Assembly: GCA_964414815.1 (NCBI GenBank)
Contig: CAYPXY010000004.1
Location: 1-64,000 of the forward strand
Direction: 5' to 3'
Source of the DNA: Mariniblastus sp964414815
GTDB taxonomy: Bacteria > Planctomycetota > Planctomycetia > Pirellulales > Pirellulaceae
Length of the DNA stretch: 64,000 bases
Below are positions 44,466-52,902 of the stretch, one piece after another. The notes below the pieces were generated by a model, which was not told the origin of the DNA, did no database searches, and worked only from the letters and a program-made list of their open reading frames with translations. The stretch's first letter is position 1; each line of letters begins with the position of its first letter. Made by a program: the position numbers and the translations under genes.

Positions 44466-45788
44466 TCATCTCGCTCGTGCCGGAGCGTAAGGAGCATTTC
44501 CCGGAGGGTGAGCCACTTGAGCGGTCAATGTTTTAGGGCGGCGAGATCGTCCGGCGGATTGAGTTGGCGGATCGGGATTGCTCACGCGCAGTGTAAACCA
44601 GCGGCTGTCTTTGTGCAGGATACGGTGCCGGAGTACCCTTGCAAATTCGGGAGTGATTTCAGTGCTGGTGGAACCGAACAATGCAACGCCGATACCCGTA
44701 ATCGTCGGTTCGAGTCGATCCTTGGTGATCCTGACGGCCGCCAGTGCTGCCGGGCTGTTCCAGTTTTGTTCCAGCGAAACTCGCAATCGCTCGTTGTTGA
44801 TCAGCACTTCCTGAAAGATTTCGTGAATCAGGTGCTGGATTTCCGGATCGCTGGCAATCTTTCTGACGGCCAAGGTAAACGTTTCGCGGACCCTTTCGTT
44901 GCGAGACACCTTGGCGACGATTGCATTTTGAACTTCGACCATTTCCTGAAAGTGATTTTCAAGGATCGGCTGGACTTTTCGTTCGAGAAACCGGTTTAAT
45001 TCCCGCTCCGTCAGGCTTTGTTCGGGACCGACCGAGCGATCATAGATGTATCGCCAACCAAACCGGAACAAGGAAATTTCTTTCCAGACTTCCTGACCGA
45101 TTTGTTCCGCCAGCGGTTGACTTTCCTCTTGGATAATGGGCCAGATTTCATCTCGCACGAGCGGTACGAGTTGCTCTTCTACCAATTCGTGCTGATACCG
45201 AATGCCAATTTGTTTAATTTGTTCCTCCCGCTTGGCAAACGCCGCCTGGAGATCTTCCCGAACAATGGCCGTTGCGTCCGACAGTGACTTGGCAACAATC
45301 GGCCGCATGGCATCAATGATGGCCTCTCGATCACGAGCGTAGGCTTCGAGAATCAATTTCGTAATTTCCTCTCGTTTGGCGGGAGGAAACATGGTTTCCA
45401 TCACCCAGGCCATGTCCTCGGAGGGCAGATGATACTTGAGTTGATCATGCTCGGTGAACTGCGGTGCATCACCGTAGAAGGTAATTCTGGCGGTGGCAGT
45501 CGTTAGAACATCCCGCGTTTTCGATTCCTTGTTTCCGACTCGGGAAACAAACCCAATCGGGGCATAGTGCGATTGATCTTCGAGAAATACCAAATCGCCT
45601 ACAGCAATCGGCTGCGCTGATTCCAACTGGACATCGACGTCAAATCGCTCGCTGGAGACATAATGGACCAGTCGTTGAATTCCTCCTGGTGCTTTGGCAG
45701 ACGTTCGCTGGATCAGCATGATGCCGCCGGCCAGCAGTCCGAGCCAGATCAGCAAGCCGATAATCATGTTGGTTTCGCGGGTGTTCAT
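44466..45788 (-). CDS. Membrane-anchored protein with long helical region
   Basis: A 440-residue protein with one N-terminal transmembrane helix (MIIGLLIWLGLLAGGIMLI), a small beta domain (about residues 50-115, with VGDLVFLEDQSHYAPIGFVS), then a long charged helical region (about 130-330) and a basic Pro/Arg-rich tail. The beta domain is reminiscent of MlaD-like lipid-transport domains, but the match is weak and I do not assign it. It is the first gene of a three-gene leftward unit with the C-terminally anchored protein and DUF1559. Confidence 0.65.
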   Translation of the reverse strand: MNTRETNMIIGLLIWLGLLAGGIMLIQRTSAKAPGGIQRLVHYVSSERFDVDVQLESAQPIAVGDLVFLEDQSHYAPIGFVSRVGNKESKTRDVLTTATARITFYGDAPQFTEHDQLKYHLPSEDMAWVMETMFPPAKREEITKLILEAYARDREAIIDAMRPIVAKSLSDATAIVREDLQAAFAKREEQIKQIGIRYQHELVEEQLVPLVRDEIWPIIQEESQPLAEQIGQEVWKEISLFRFGWRYIYDRSVGPEQSLTERELNRFLERKVQPILENHFQEMVEVQNAIVAKVSRNERVRETFTLAVRKIASDPEIQHLIHEIFQEVLINNERLRVSLEQNWNSPAALAAVRITKDRLEPTITGIGVALFGSTSTEITPEFARVLRHRILHKDSRWFTLRVSNPDPPTQSAGRSRRPKTLTAQVAHPPGNAPYAPARAR

Positions 45789-45857
45789 GGTCGTGGATGG
45801 ATCCTCTCTTGATCGTTCGCCCGGTTCAACTTTGTCATCGCCGGTCGTTGAATATTT

Positions 45858-46382
45858 TCAGTTCGATTCAAGCGCTGGCTTCTCCGACGAATGATCGTGA
45901 ATAATCAACCATTGACCCTCGATCTTGTGCATCACCAGTGAAAAGTTCCCGTTTCGCGTTTTATCATTGGCCAAGGTCAGATGCCAGTGGCCCAACACCA
46001 GTGCCGTTTTGGATTCCAGAATGGTAATTTCCAGCTGGTCGAAATGCAGCTTTCCCATCGCCTCCGGCGTTGCATAGCTCTTCTTGTACCGATCAAGTGT
46101 CGCTTGCCAGCCACGTGCAGTCACCCCACCTCCTGAGAAGGTCAACTGGTCTGACTTCCAATAAGTCTCCATGAAACGTTCCAGGTTCGCATTGTTCCAG
46201 GCGACGGTTTGTGCTTTGAGAACGGCCTCGATCCGACTTTTTTCTTCGGCAATCTCTCCCGAAGCAATGTCCGGATGACTCAGAGGCGGCGAATTCTGGG
46301 CTGACAATGGATTCGCCAGTGTCAGCCATAAAGTCATCCACAAAGCGGTCCCCATCATCCTGTTCCTGTTTTTCATGTTCAT
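45858..46382 (-). CDS. Secreted NTF2-like (SnoaL/DUF4440 type) protein
   Basis: A 174-residue protein with a signal peptide (MGTALWMTLWLTLANPLSA-QN) and an NTF2-like cone fold (VLKAQTVAWNNANLERFMET, VLGHWHLTLAN, QWLIIHDHSSE). Proteins of this fold range from enzymes to ligand binders, so no function is assigned. The ATG at 46382 has GGAG nine bases upstream. A second ATG two codons later is possible. Confidence 0.82.
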   Translation of the reverse strand: MNMKNRNRMMGTALWMTLWLTLANPLSAQNSPPLSHPDIASGEIAEEKSRIEAVLKAQTVAWNNANLERFMETYWKSDQLTFSGGGVTARGWQATLDRYKKSYATPEAMGKLHFDQLEITILESKTALVLGHWHLTLANDKTRNGNFSLVMHKIEGQWLIIHDHSSEKPALESN

Positions 46383-46468
46383 TCGTTCGCTGCTCCAAAG
46401 TGAGGACACAAAAATCTGACTCTTAATACCATCGCATTTTATACAAAGATTCACAATCGTTTAACCTC

Positions 46469-46576
46469 TATGGAGTGCGGGACTCTTGTACCGCTATCGT
46501 TTCTATGGCTTCGGACGGTTTCGACCACCGATGAAATCCAAATATCCAAAGCGGTACAAGTGTCCCGCACTCCATA
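46469..46576. mobile_element. TA-flanked 106 bp MITE-like inverted repeat
   Basis: 27-base arms (46469-46495 and 46550-46576) pair with a single mismatch. The arm core is TGGAGTGCGGGAC. The outermost bases are TA on both sides, consistent with insertion at TA by an IS630/Tc1-mariner-type transposase. It has no coding content. Confidence 0.8.
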
Positions 46577-46746
46577 AATAACCGCAATATCGTTCAGTTT
46601 TAGTTGCATCCGCTGACGAACGGTGGGATGCACTGGCGATTCTCGACGATGGCCCTCCGTGAACCGTTGACCGATGTGTTTCTGCGGTTGCTCGATACTT
46701 CCCCCCAAAAGCCAATCTTTTCTGACACGCTCAACAATGGAGGACA

Positions 46747-46759
46747 ATTGTTCTACAAT
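46747..46759. promoter_or_regulatory. Palindrome ATTGTTCTACAAT, candidate operator
   Basis: A perfect 13 bp palindrome identical to the one at 26939. It contains TACAAT as a possible -10, with TCAACA at 46731 as -35 at 17 bp spacing, which is a plausible promoter for the HEAT-repeat gene. A bound repressor would cover the -10. Confidence 0.6.
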
Positions 46760-46866
46760 AGATCGCAAGCCGCTATCATATTTTTACTCCTCAGTGTTGC
46801 ACTCGATACCGGCACTGAGCCAACCCACTGCCAGTCAAAGGCGGAAAGGCCATACAGGAATTTGTT

Positions 46867-48132
46867 GTGAACCAGAAATTGGAAACTACAGGCGGAAATT
46901 CGTTTTTGTTGCTGATCCTTGCCATCATCGCAGTCATGGCGGCATTGGGCTATTTCGTTTTTCGGTATCAACAAGCGGACGCCTCTACTGAAGACGAATC
47001 TCCGTTGGGAGCCACCACCAACAGCCAAACGTACGATATTTCCACATCGAATCCAACGGAATTGCTTGCCATAGCAACTGACAAAAATAATCCGAAACAA
47101 CTGGAAGCCATCTTGAGGTTCGCAGAGGATTCTGCCATGCGGCAAAATGAGAAGGAACTGGTTCCCGCTATGGCCAGGATGACCATGGATGAAAAAGGCC
47201 AGCTTTATCACATTGCCGCTGGAATCGTACTAAGCAAAATCGGAGCCGGCGGGGCAGAGCATCTGCGGCCTTTAATGGAGTCAACAAACTCACTCGAAGT
47301 CAGTATGGCCTGTACGGCACTGAGGGACATGGGAGGAGCGTCAACCTTCCTACCCGAGATCCGGAAGTTGCTGACGTCAGGAGATTCCTACGGTCGTATG
47401 CAGGCACTGGTCGCGCTTCAGGGATCGGATGAGGGAATAATGGAAGCGCTCGACGACATCGTCTATACACTTTCTGATGAAGATTTCAATGTGAAAGGCA
47501 TGGCTTGCCGCGTGCTGGCCAGACTTGGCCCTGACGCGATCGATGCCGTGGAGCCGGTTTACCAGGTATTCAAGAACGGCGTAACGCCTTCCGAAAGAAG
47601 TCTTGCGGCAATCGCGTTAGGAGCGATGGGACCGAACACAAAAGTCGACACCACCGAAGAACTTGCCAACAATCTCGATGCCTTTGTGAATCATGAGAAA
47701 CAGCGATCGTTGCAGGGGCTTGCTTCGATGGGCCCCGAGGCTTTGGCAGCCGCCGATCGGGTCCGCACCGTGATGCGAAACAAGCAGTCGGTGATGCACA
47801 ACGCAGCCTACGCGCTTTGGCGAATCACGGGCGAAACAGAAGAGCCACTCCAAGTACTGGCGACTGCAATCGACGATCTTTCCATTGCCGATGAAGCCTT
47901 GGAAGTGATCAACCAGATGGGACCGGCCGCGGCTCCGCTGGTCGATAAGCTGGTCGAACAACTGGAGTCGCCGGAAGTTGAACTCAAGGAACAGATCGTC
48001 ATTGCACTGGGCAGCATTGGACCCGAGGCCCACTCTGCGCTGGGAGCACTGAAAGAATTCGCCAACGACGCACAGAATGATGCGCTGATGCGTTACTATG
48101 CACGAGAAGCCATCCAAAAAATCGGCCAGTAG
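46867..48132 (+). CDS. Membrane-anchored HEAT-repeat protein
   Basis: A 421-residue protein with one N-terminal transmembrane helix (SFLLLILAIIAVMAALGYFV) and about eight HEAT units over the rest (GQLYHIAAGIVLSKIGAGGA, PSERSLAAIALGAMGPNT, LKEQIVIALGSIGPEAHSAL). The GTG start has AGGA eight bases upstream. The HEAT solenoid would lie outside the cytoplasm if the anchor is an uncleaved signal. It probably mediates protein contacts. The gene sits behind the candidate operator at 46747. Confidence 0.85.
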   Translation: MNQKLETTGGNSFLLLILAIIAVMAALGYFVFRYQQADASTEDESPLGATTNSQTYDISTSNPTELLAIATDKNNPKQLEAILRFAEDSAMRQNEKELVPAMARMTMDEKGQLYHIAAGIVLSKIGAGGAEHLRPLMESTNSLEVSMACTALRDMGGASTFLPEIRKLLTSGDSYGRMQALVALQGSDEGIMEALDDIVYTLSDEDFNVKGMACRVLARLGPDAIDAVEPVYQVFKNGVTPSERSLAAIALGAMGPNTKVDTTEELANNLDAFVNHEKQRSLQGLASMGPEALAAADRVRTVMRNKQSVMHNAAYALWRITGETEEPLQVLATAIDDLSIADEALEVINQMGPAAAPLVDKLVEQLESPEVELKEQIVIALGSIGPEAHSALGALKEFANDAQNDALMRYYAREAIQKIGQ

Positions 48133-48165
48133 CCTCGTCGGGGTATGATTTTATCCGCCGGGCGC

Positions 48166-50142
48166 CTAACTCGGCTTGAGTACCGTAACTCCCAGCGGCG
48201 GGACTGTCACCTGCACTGAATAAGGCCGTCCGTTCCATTCAGTTTTCTCCGCTTCAATCTCCATCGGGTTGCCCACATCCGATCCGTCATAATATGCCGA
48301 ATCGCTATTGAAAATTTCCTTGTATCGACCAGCTTGCGGAACACCGACCCGACAGTCGCGCCGAACGGAGGGAGTGAAGTTGGCAATCACCACCAGAAAA
48401 TCGTTCGGGTCCTTGGCACGACGGATATAACTCAGCAGGCTGTCGTTTCGGTTGTGGCAATCGATCCACTCGAAACCATCGTGATCGAAATCCAGCTCGT
48501 GCATCGCTGGTTCGTTCTGATACAAGCGATTCAAATCACCGACCAGTTTCTGAATGCCCTGATGCGATTCCCACTTCAGCAACTCCCACTGGATTTCGTG
48601 GTCACAGTTCCACTCCTTCCACTGAGCCAGCTCACATCCCATGAACATCAGCTTCTTGCCGGGATGCGTCCATTGATAAGACAACAGCAACCGGAGATTC
48701 GCAAATTTTTGCCACATGTCGCCCGGCATCTGGCTGATCAGGCTACCTTTGCCGTGAACCACTTCGTCATGCGAAAACGGCAGCATGAAATTTTCAGAAT
48801 AGGCATAAATCAGGCTAAACGTCAGTTCGTTGTGATGATACTTTCGATAGATCGGTTCCTTGCGGAAGTAACGAAGCGTATCGTTCATCCAGCCCATGTT
48901 CCACTTCAGATCGAACCCAAGCCCTCCCGTTTCCACCGGTCGTGAAACGCCTCCCCAGGCGGTCGATTCTTCCGCGATCGTCAAAGCCCCCGGGACGATT
49001 TCGTGGACTTTCTGGTTCATCGTTTGCAGGAACTCAATCGCTCCGAGATTCTCTCGGCCGCCATAGCGGTTGGGAATCCACTGACCTTCCTGACGGCTGT
49101 AGTCCAGGTACAACATCGACGCGACGGCATCGACACGCAGCCCATCGATATGGTATTTCTTCAACCAAAACAGCGCGTTGGCAATCAGGAAATTCCGAAC
49201 TTCGTTGCGTTCGTAATTGAAGATCAGCGTATTCCAGTCCGGATGCTCGCCCTGTCTCGGATCGGCGTGTTCGTACAGTGCCGTCCCATCGAACCGCGCC
49301 AGGCCGTGAGAGTCTTTCGGAAAGTGTGCAGGAACCCAGTCGATGATGACGCCCAATCCGTGCTGGTGGCAGTAATCGACGAAGTACATGAAATCGTCCG
49401 GCGTACCAAATCTCGAAGTCGCCGCGAAATAACCTACGGTTTGATAACCCCAACTCCCGGTGTATGGGTGTTCGGAGATCGGCATTAACTCCAGGTGGGT
49501 GAATCCATGTTGCTTGCAATACTCGACCAGCTTGGGGGCGATCTCCCGATAGTTCATCCAGCCATGATCGCGGCTGGGGTCTTGCTGCCAGCTTCCCAGA
49601 TGAACTTCGTAAATTGAAATGGGCTGATGAGAGAAATCCTGATCCGCACGATCCGTCATCCAGGTCGAATCGCTCCAACGGTACTGGTCCAGATCGTAGA
49701 CGACGGAAGCATTTCGCGGCGGCAGTTCGCTGTAGAAACCGTAGGGATCGGCTTTCATCACGCGATGCCCGTGCGGACCGGTGATGACGTATTTGTAAAT
49801 CGAACCCGCACCAATGGCTGGCAAAAAGCATTCCCAGATGCCGCCGTTTCGTTTCAGCGGAGATTTGCTAGTGTCCCAGTTGTTGAAGTCGCCGACCACA
49901 TGGACTTGGCTGGCATTGGGTGCCCAAAGAGCAAAGTTAACTCCCGCGACTCCGTTGACGGTTCGAAGATGAGCACCTAATCGGTTGTAAATTTCAAAAT
50001 GGTTTCCTTCACCGAACAGATGGATGTCCAGATCAGACAAAAAGGGTTTGGCGGTGATGGATTCTTGATTGGGCTTCATCAATGAACCATGAATCGAACG
50101 TACTGGAGTGGAACTAGTTGTTTGCGGCGCAGGAAACGACAT
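48166..50142 (-). CDS. glgB: 1,4-alpha-glucan branching enzyme
   Basis: A 658-residue GH13 enzyme that adds alpha-1,6 branches to glycogen. A CBM48 domain lies at about 65-150 (VNFALWAPNASQVHVVGDFN). The catalytic residues are the nucleophile Asp338 (DGLRVDAVAS), the acid/base Glu391 (TIAEESTAW), and Asp459 in FSHDEVVHGKG. The N terminus is short (about 60 residues before CBM48), so this is the shorter form of GlgB. An ATG 63 bases further in is possible. No other glycogen genes are adjacent. Confidence 0.95.
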   Translation of the reverse strand: MSFPAPQTTSSTPVRSIHGSLMKPNQESITAKPFLSDLDIHLFGEGNHFEIYNRLGAHLRTVNGVAGVNFALWAPNASQVHVVGDFNNWDTSKSPLKRNGGIWECFLPAIGAGSIYKYVITGPHGHRVMKADPYGFYSELPPRNASVVYDLDQYRWSDSTWMTDRADQDFSHQPISIYEVHLGSWQQDPSRDHGWMNYREIAPKLVEYCKQHGFTHLELMPISEHPYTGSWGYQTVGYFAATSRFGTPDDFMYFVDYCHQHGLGVIIDWVPAHFPKDSHGLARFDGTALYEHADPRQGEHPDWNTLIFNYERNEVRNFLIANALFWLKKYHIDGLRVDAVASMLYLDYSRQEGQWIPNRYGGRENLGAIEFLQTMNQKVHEIVPGALTIAEESTAWGGVSRPVETGGLGFDLKWNMGWMNDTLRYFRKEPIYRKYHHNELTFSLIYAYSENFMLPFSHDEVVHGKGSLISQMPGDMWQKFANLRLLLSYQWTHPGKKLMFMGCELAQWKEWNCDHEIQWELLKWESHQGIQKLVGDLNRLYQNEPAMHELDFDHDGFEWIDCHNRNDSLLSYIRRAKDPNDFLVVIANFTPSVRRDCRVGVPQAGRYKEIFNSDSAYYDGSDVGNPMEIEAEKTEWNGRPYSVQVTVPPLGVTVLKPS

Positions 50143-50226
50143 GTAAAAGGTGCTTTTCAGGTTATCTGGAATTGGAGGTAAAGTCTACCGTGTTGTACTG
50201 TTGGTTGGGCAGAAATCGTTGATCTT

Positions 50227-50279
50227 AACCCGACGCGTAAGCGAGGGACCGGGATCTTCCCTCGCTTACGCGTCGGGTT
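50227..50279. repeat. REP-type hairpin, copy 4 (with compensatory change)
   Basis: Perfect 22-base arms (50227-50248 and 50258-50279) with a 9-base loop. The arm reads CCCGACGCGTAAGCGAGGGA where the other copies have CCCGAAGCGT; the opposite arm carries the matching change, so the stem stays perfect. It lies between glgB start and the RNase H-like gene end. Confidence 0.92.
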
Positions 50280-50306
50280 GGGATTCCCACCCCATTCGGC
50301 CCACAG

Positions 50307-50957
50307 TTACGACGCCGGGCATAGGCCAAACGCGCGTCCCTGACCGATCGGTTTGATCGGAATGCAGGAAATTTCATCGCGATCTTCATGGCCTTCGCTT
50401 TTGAGTCGCAGTCCCTGGATTTCGTCGAATGTGATTTTGTTGGATTCGGATTGGGGGCCAGAAGCCTTGCGGCGGACCGGTTTCCGCTGGCCCGCCGGCC
50501 TGATTTCGTCGCTCTTTCTTCCGTCCTCTTTGTCGCCGAGCGACAAGCCAAAATCCCAGATTCGGCAATCGACCTGGTGATACTTGAGGGCCTGATCGAT
50601 TCGCTTCCACAAATCGACATTTTTGATTGCGATCATCTCGCCAAAGTGTTCCCATTGCCATCCATCGCGGCGCCAGTTGGCCAGATTCGAACGAATTCCG
50701 TTGCCGACAAAACGACTGGGTGTGATCAGCGTGACGCGGGCCGGTTCTTCGAGCGCCTCGAGCCCACGAACGACGGCCAACAACTGTAACCGCTCCCCCC
50801 AAACGCCCGGTTCTGTTTCTGTTACCTCGATTCGCTGGTGTCCGCCAAACTCTTCGAGCACGAATCGCCAAACACCTTCGCTCCGACGCAACGGGTTTGA
50901 GTTTCTGGAATGGGCTTGAGTTAATAACAGAAAATGGGGAGCGGCGATGGTCAACAT
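50307..50957 (-). CDS. RNase HI-fold protein without catalytic residues
   Basis: A 216-residue protein aligning with RNase HI over residues about 5-132: ERLQLLAVVRGLEALEE corresponds to the NRMELMAAIVALEALKE segment of E. coli, TPSRFVGNGI to TDSQYVRQGI, and NVDLWKR to NVDLWQR. All three readable catalytic acids are replaced: the first Asp (LTQAHSR in place of FTDGS), Glu48 by Gln58, and Asp70 by Pro80. The C terminus after 140 is a basic, Lys/Arg/Ser-rich tail. It therefore probably binds nucleic acid or a partner but does not cut. GGAG precedes the ATG. Confidence 0.8.
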   Translation of the reverse strand: MLTIAAPHFLLLTQAHSRNSNPLRRSEGVWRFVLEEFGGHQRIEVTETEPGVWGERLQLLAVVRGLEALEEPARVTLITPSRFVGNGIRSNLANWRRDGWQWEHFGEMIAIKNVDLWKRIDQALKYHQVDCRIWDFGLSLGDKEDGRKSDEIRPAGQRKPVRRKASGPQSESNKITFDEIQGLRLKSEGHEDRDEISCIPIKPIGQGRAFGLCPAS

Positions 50958-51181
50958 GACGACTCCGTTGGAGCTTCAAGGTTCAGGAAATGTTTCGCTG
51001 ACCTTCCGTGTCGCACAAGTGCCATCCCATGGCCGTCGAAGAAGCCCGAATATCAAGTCCGGAATTCGCTTCGACAAGCAAGGTATCGGCAGAGTTTCGC
51101 CAACAGCCAAAGTCTATTTACCAGAAAATGTTTGCCTGATCATCAAGGTCGAAGGGATGATCGGCAATACCGTCATGTTCG

Positions 51182-52363
51182 TCAGGGTGGGGAACGAAAA
51201 TTCTCGCAGAGCCATTCCCATTCGCGGGCAATACCACCCACCAACCCATCCGTTGGAGCTCCTCCGGGGAATACATTCCAGGCATAGGTTTCAATTTCGA
51301 AATGATGGATCGGCTGGTCGGAAGACTTCATCGCATCGAGAAAATGCTGAATTTCCGACTGGGTCGTCTCCAGGCCATTGGCGACTTCCAGAAAAATCGG
51401 GACGTGAAAATGGACTCGATATTCTCCCGCTGCGGCTCCAGAGTTTAAATGAGCCAGTGCCATTGGCAAGTCCTCGAAGAGTTGTTCTCGGTCACCACAC
51501 TTCCAAACCGTTTGATGCAGATAACGCGGCTCTGCGAATGTCTTCAGTCGTTCGATCCGTTGTGCTTGTTCCGAGGGTGCGAGGCCATCGAGCGACAACC
51601 GAACGGCGGATGATACCTGAGCCTTACCTACCTGAATTCCGGCCTGACGGTAGCGGGCCAGAGCGTCGTGCTGGTGTTCGAACATGACGGCCGAGTGACA
51701 AATATCATGACAGACTGCAATGTGGTTTCGAATGAGCGCTTCATGCTTCGGATTGGATTCCAGCAAATACTGCGAATAGAACTCAACCAGGTCATCGGCG
51801 GAATCGAGGATACATCCCGGTTCAGGTTCGATACAGACCTGGATTCGGTGTCCCGTTTCCTGAAGAATCCGATCCAGTTCAATGGCACAACGTCCCAGGT
51901 TTCGAGCGCACTGGACAAGAAAATCTGAATCGGGTGTTCCCATTGCCGATGGCCATCCAAGCGGCAATGTGGAAATCGTGCCGATCCTGTTTTCACTCAA
52001 CCATTGAGACTGAATTCTAGCAAGCTCAAGGGTGTATTGCAGCCGCGTTTCGTCCGCCCAAGTCGGCAAATAGACGCTGTGTTTGACCACCGGCTGATGA
52101 AAGTCGCCGAACGGAAATCCATTGAGTGTGAACGGAACCAGCCCAACATTGGCTAACCATTCACCCCATTCGGCTCTGCGGCGCTGGATCCTCAACTCCT
52201 CGGCGCAGGTCGCGCTCAGCCACAATCCGATCCCCATCGGGCGATCGGGAGACACCCTCTGCTTGATCGGGAGACTGTACCGCTCCAGGTTCTGCCGAAC
52301 TTCATCGAGCGTCACACCGGGATGGACATTGCAACAATAGCCGAACATGGGAGCAGGGTTCAT
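51182..52363 (-). CDS. eboE: EboE-type metabolite traffic protein
   Basis: A 393-residue TIM-barrel protein of the xylose-isomerase-like group, matching EboE of the Ebo cluster. Key segments are MFGYCCNVHPGVTLDEVRQN, KHSVYLPTWADETR, QVCIEPEPGCILD, NHIAVCHDICHSAV and YRVHFHVPIFLE. The conserved His/Glu/Asp set suggests a metal site. Ebo clusters are linked to export of terpenoid-derived metabolites in other bacteria, but no other ebo gene is found here. Its ATG overlaps the DUF423 stop (TGATG) and has GGAG upstream. Confidence 0.82.
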   Translation of the reverse strand: MNPAPMFGYCCNVHPGVTLDEVRQNLERYSLPIKQRVSPDRPMGIGLWLSATCAEELRIQRRRAEWGEWLANVGLVPFTLNGFPFGDFHQPVVKHSVYLPTWADETRLQYTLELARIQSQWLSENRIGTISTLPLGWPSAMGTPDSDFLVQCARNLGRCAIELDRILQETGHRIQVCIEPEPGCILDSADDLVEFYSQYLLESNPKHEALIRNHIAVCHDICHSAVMFEHQHDALARYRQAGIQVGKAQVSSAVRLSLDGLAPSEQAQRIERLKTFAEPRYLHQTVWKCGDREQLFEDLPMALAHLNSGAAAGEYRVHFHVPIFLEVANGLETTQSEIQHFLDAMKSSDQPIHHFEIETYAWNVFPGGAPTDGLVGGIAREWEWLCENFRSPP

Positions 52364-52773
52364 CACGACTCCTGTCTGATTCCCCATGCTCCGACGGCGA
52401 AACTGAACCAGCCGAGGATCAACGCCAGTCCGCCGAAGGGAGCCACCATGCCGAGCTTGAAATGGGTGACGGTCATCAATAGCAGTGTGCCGGAAAACAA
52501 AACGATTCCCAGCAAAGTAAGTATTGCTGCGATGTTGAGCCAGCGCTTGCTGCGAGTGTTCTGAACCAATTGGCTGGTGATACCGATCAACGCGATCGCA
52601 ATCGCGTGGTACATCAGGTACGTGGAGCCTGTTTCCCACCACTCCGTTCTTTTTCCCACTTCCTCGGAAAAATGTTCGGTTAACCATCGCCCCAATCCGT
52701 GGGCTCCAAAGGCCCCCAGGATCACAGCAATACCGGCCAGCAGAGCCCCCAAGGAAATCAATTTTTTTTGCAT
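52363..52773 (-). CDS. DUF423 small membrane protein
   Basis: A 136-residue protein with four predicted membrane segments and the DUF423 signature (GAFGAHGL near residue 20, then GSTYLMYHAIAIALIG). The family (YgdD in E. coli) has no known function. It is co-translated with the EboE gene. Confidence 0.88.
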   Translation of the reverse strand: MQKKLISLGALLAGIAVILGAFGAHGLGRWLTEHFSEEVGKRTEWWETGSTYLMYHAIAIALIGITSQLVQNTRSKRWLNIAAILTLLGIVLFSGTLLLMTVTHFKLGMVAPFGGLALILGWFSFAVGAWGIRQES

Positions 52774-52902
52774 GGATTAAGTCCTTATCAGTCGAGTTTG
52801 GTCGTCACCTAGTGAAATATCCGCTATCATATCGGGCAACCTTAAATGATCAATTTAAATTCAAACGCAGATTCGAAGAAACCATTATCCCCAGGAACGT
52901 CC

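Larger units (their letters stand above)
46383..46866. other. Intergenic region with MITE and operator palindrome
   Basis: The 484-base divergent gap between the NTF2-like gene (leftward) and the HEAT-repeat gene (rightward). It contains the TA-flanked 106 bp inverted-repeat element (46469-46576) and the palindrome at 46747 about 108 bases before the HEAT start. Nothing else is recognisable. Confidence 0.6.

Noticed and set aside
50947..51687. 246-codon open frame on the plus strand
   Set aside because: It is antisense to the eboE gene for most of its length and its product has no protein-like pattern.
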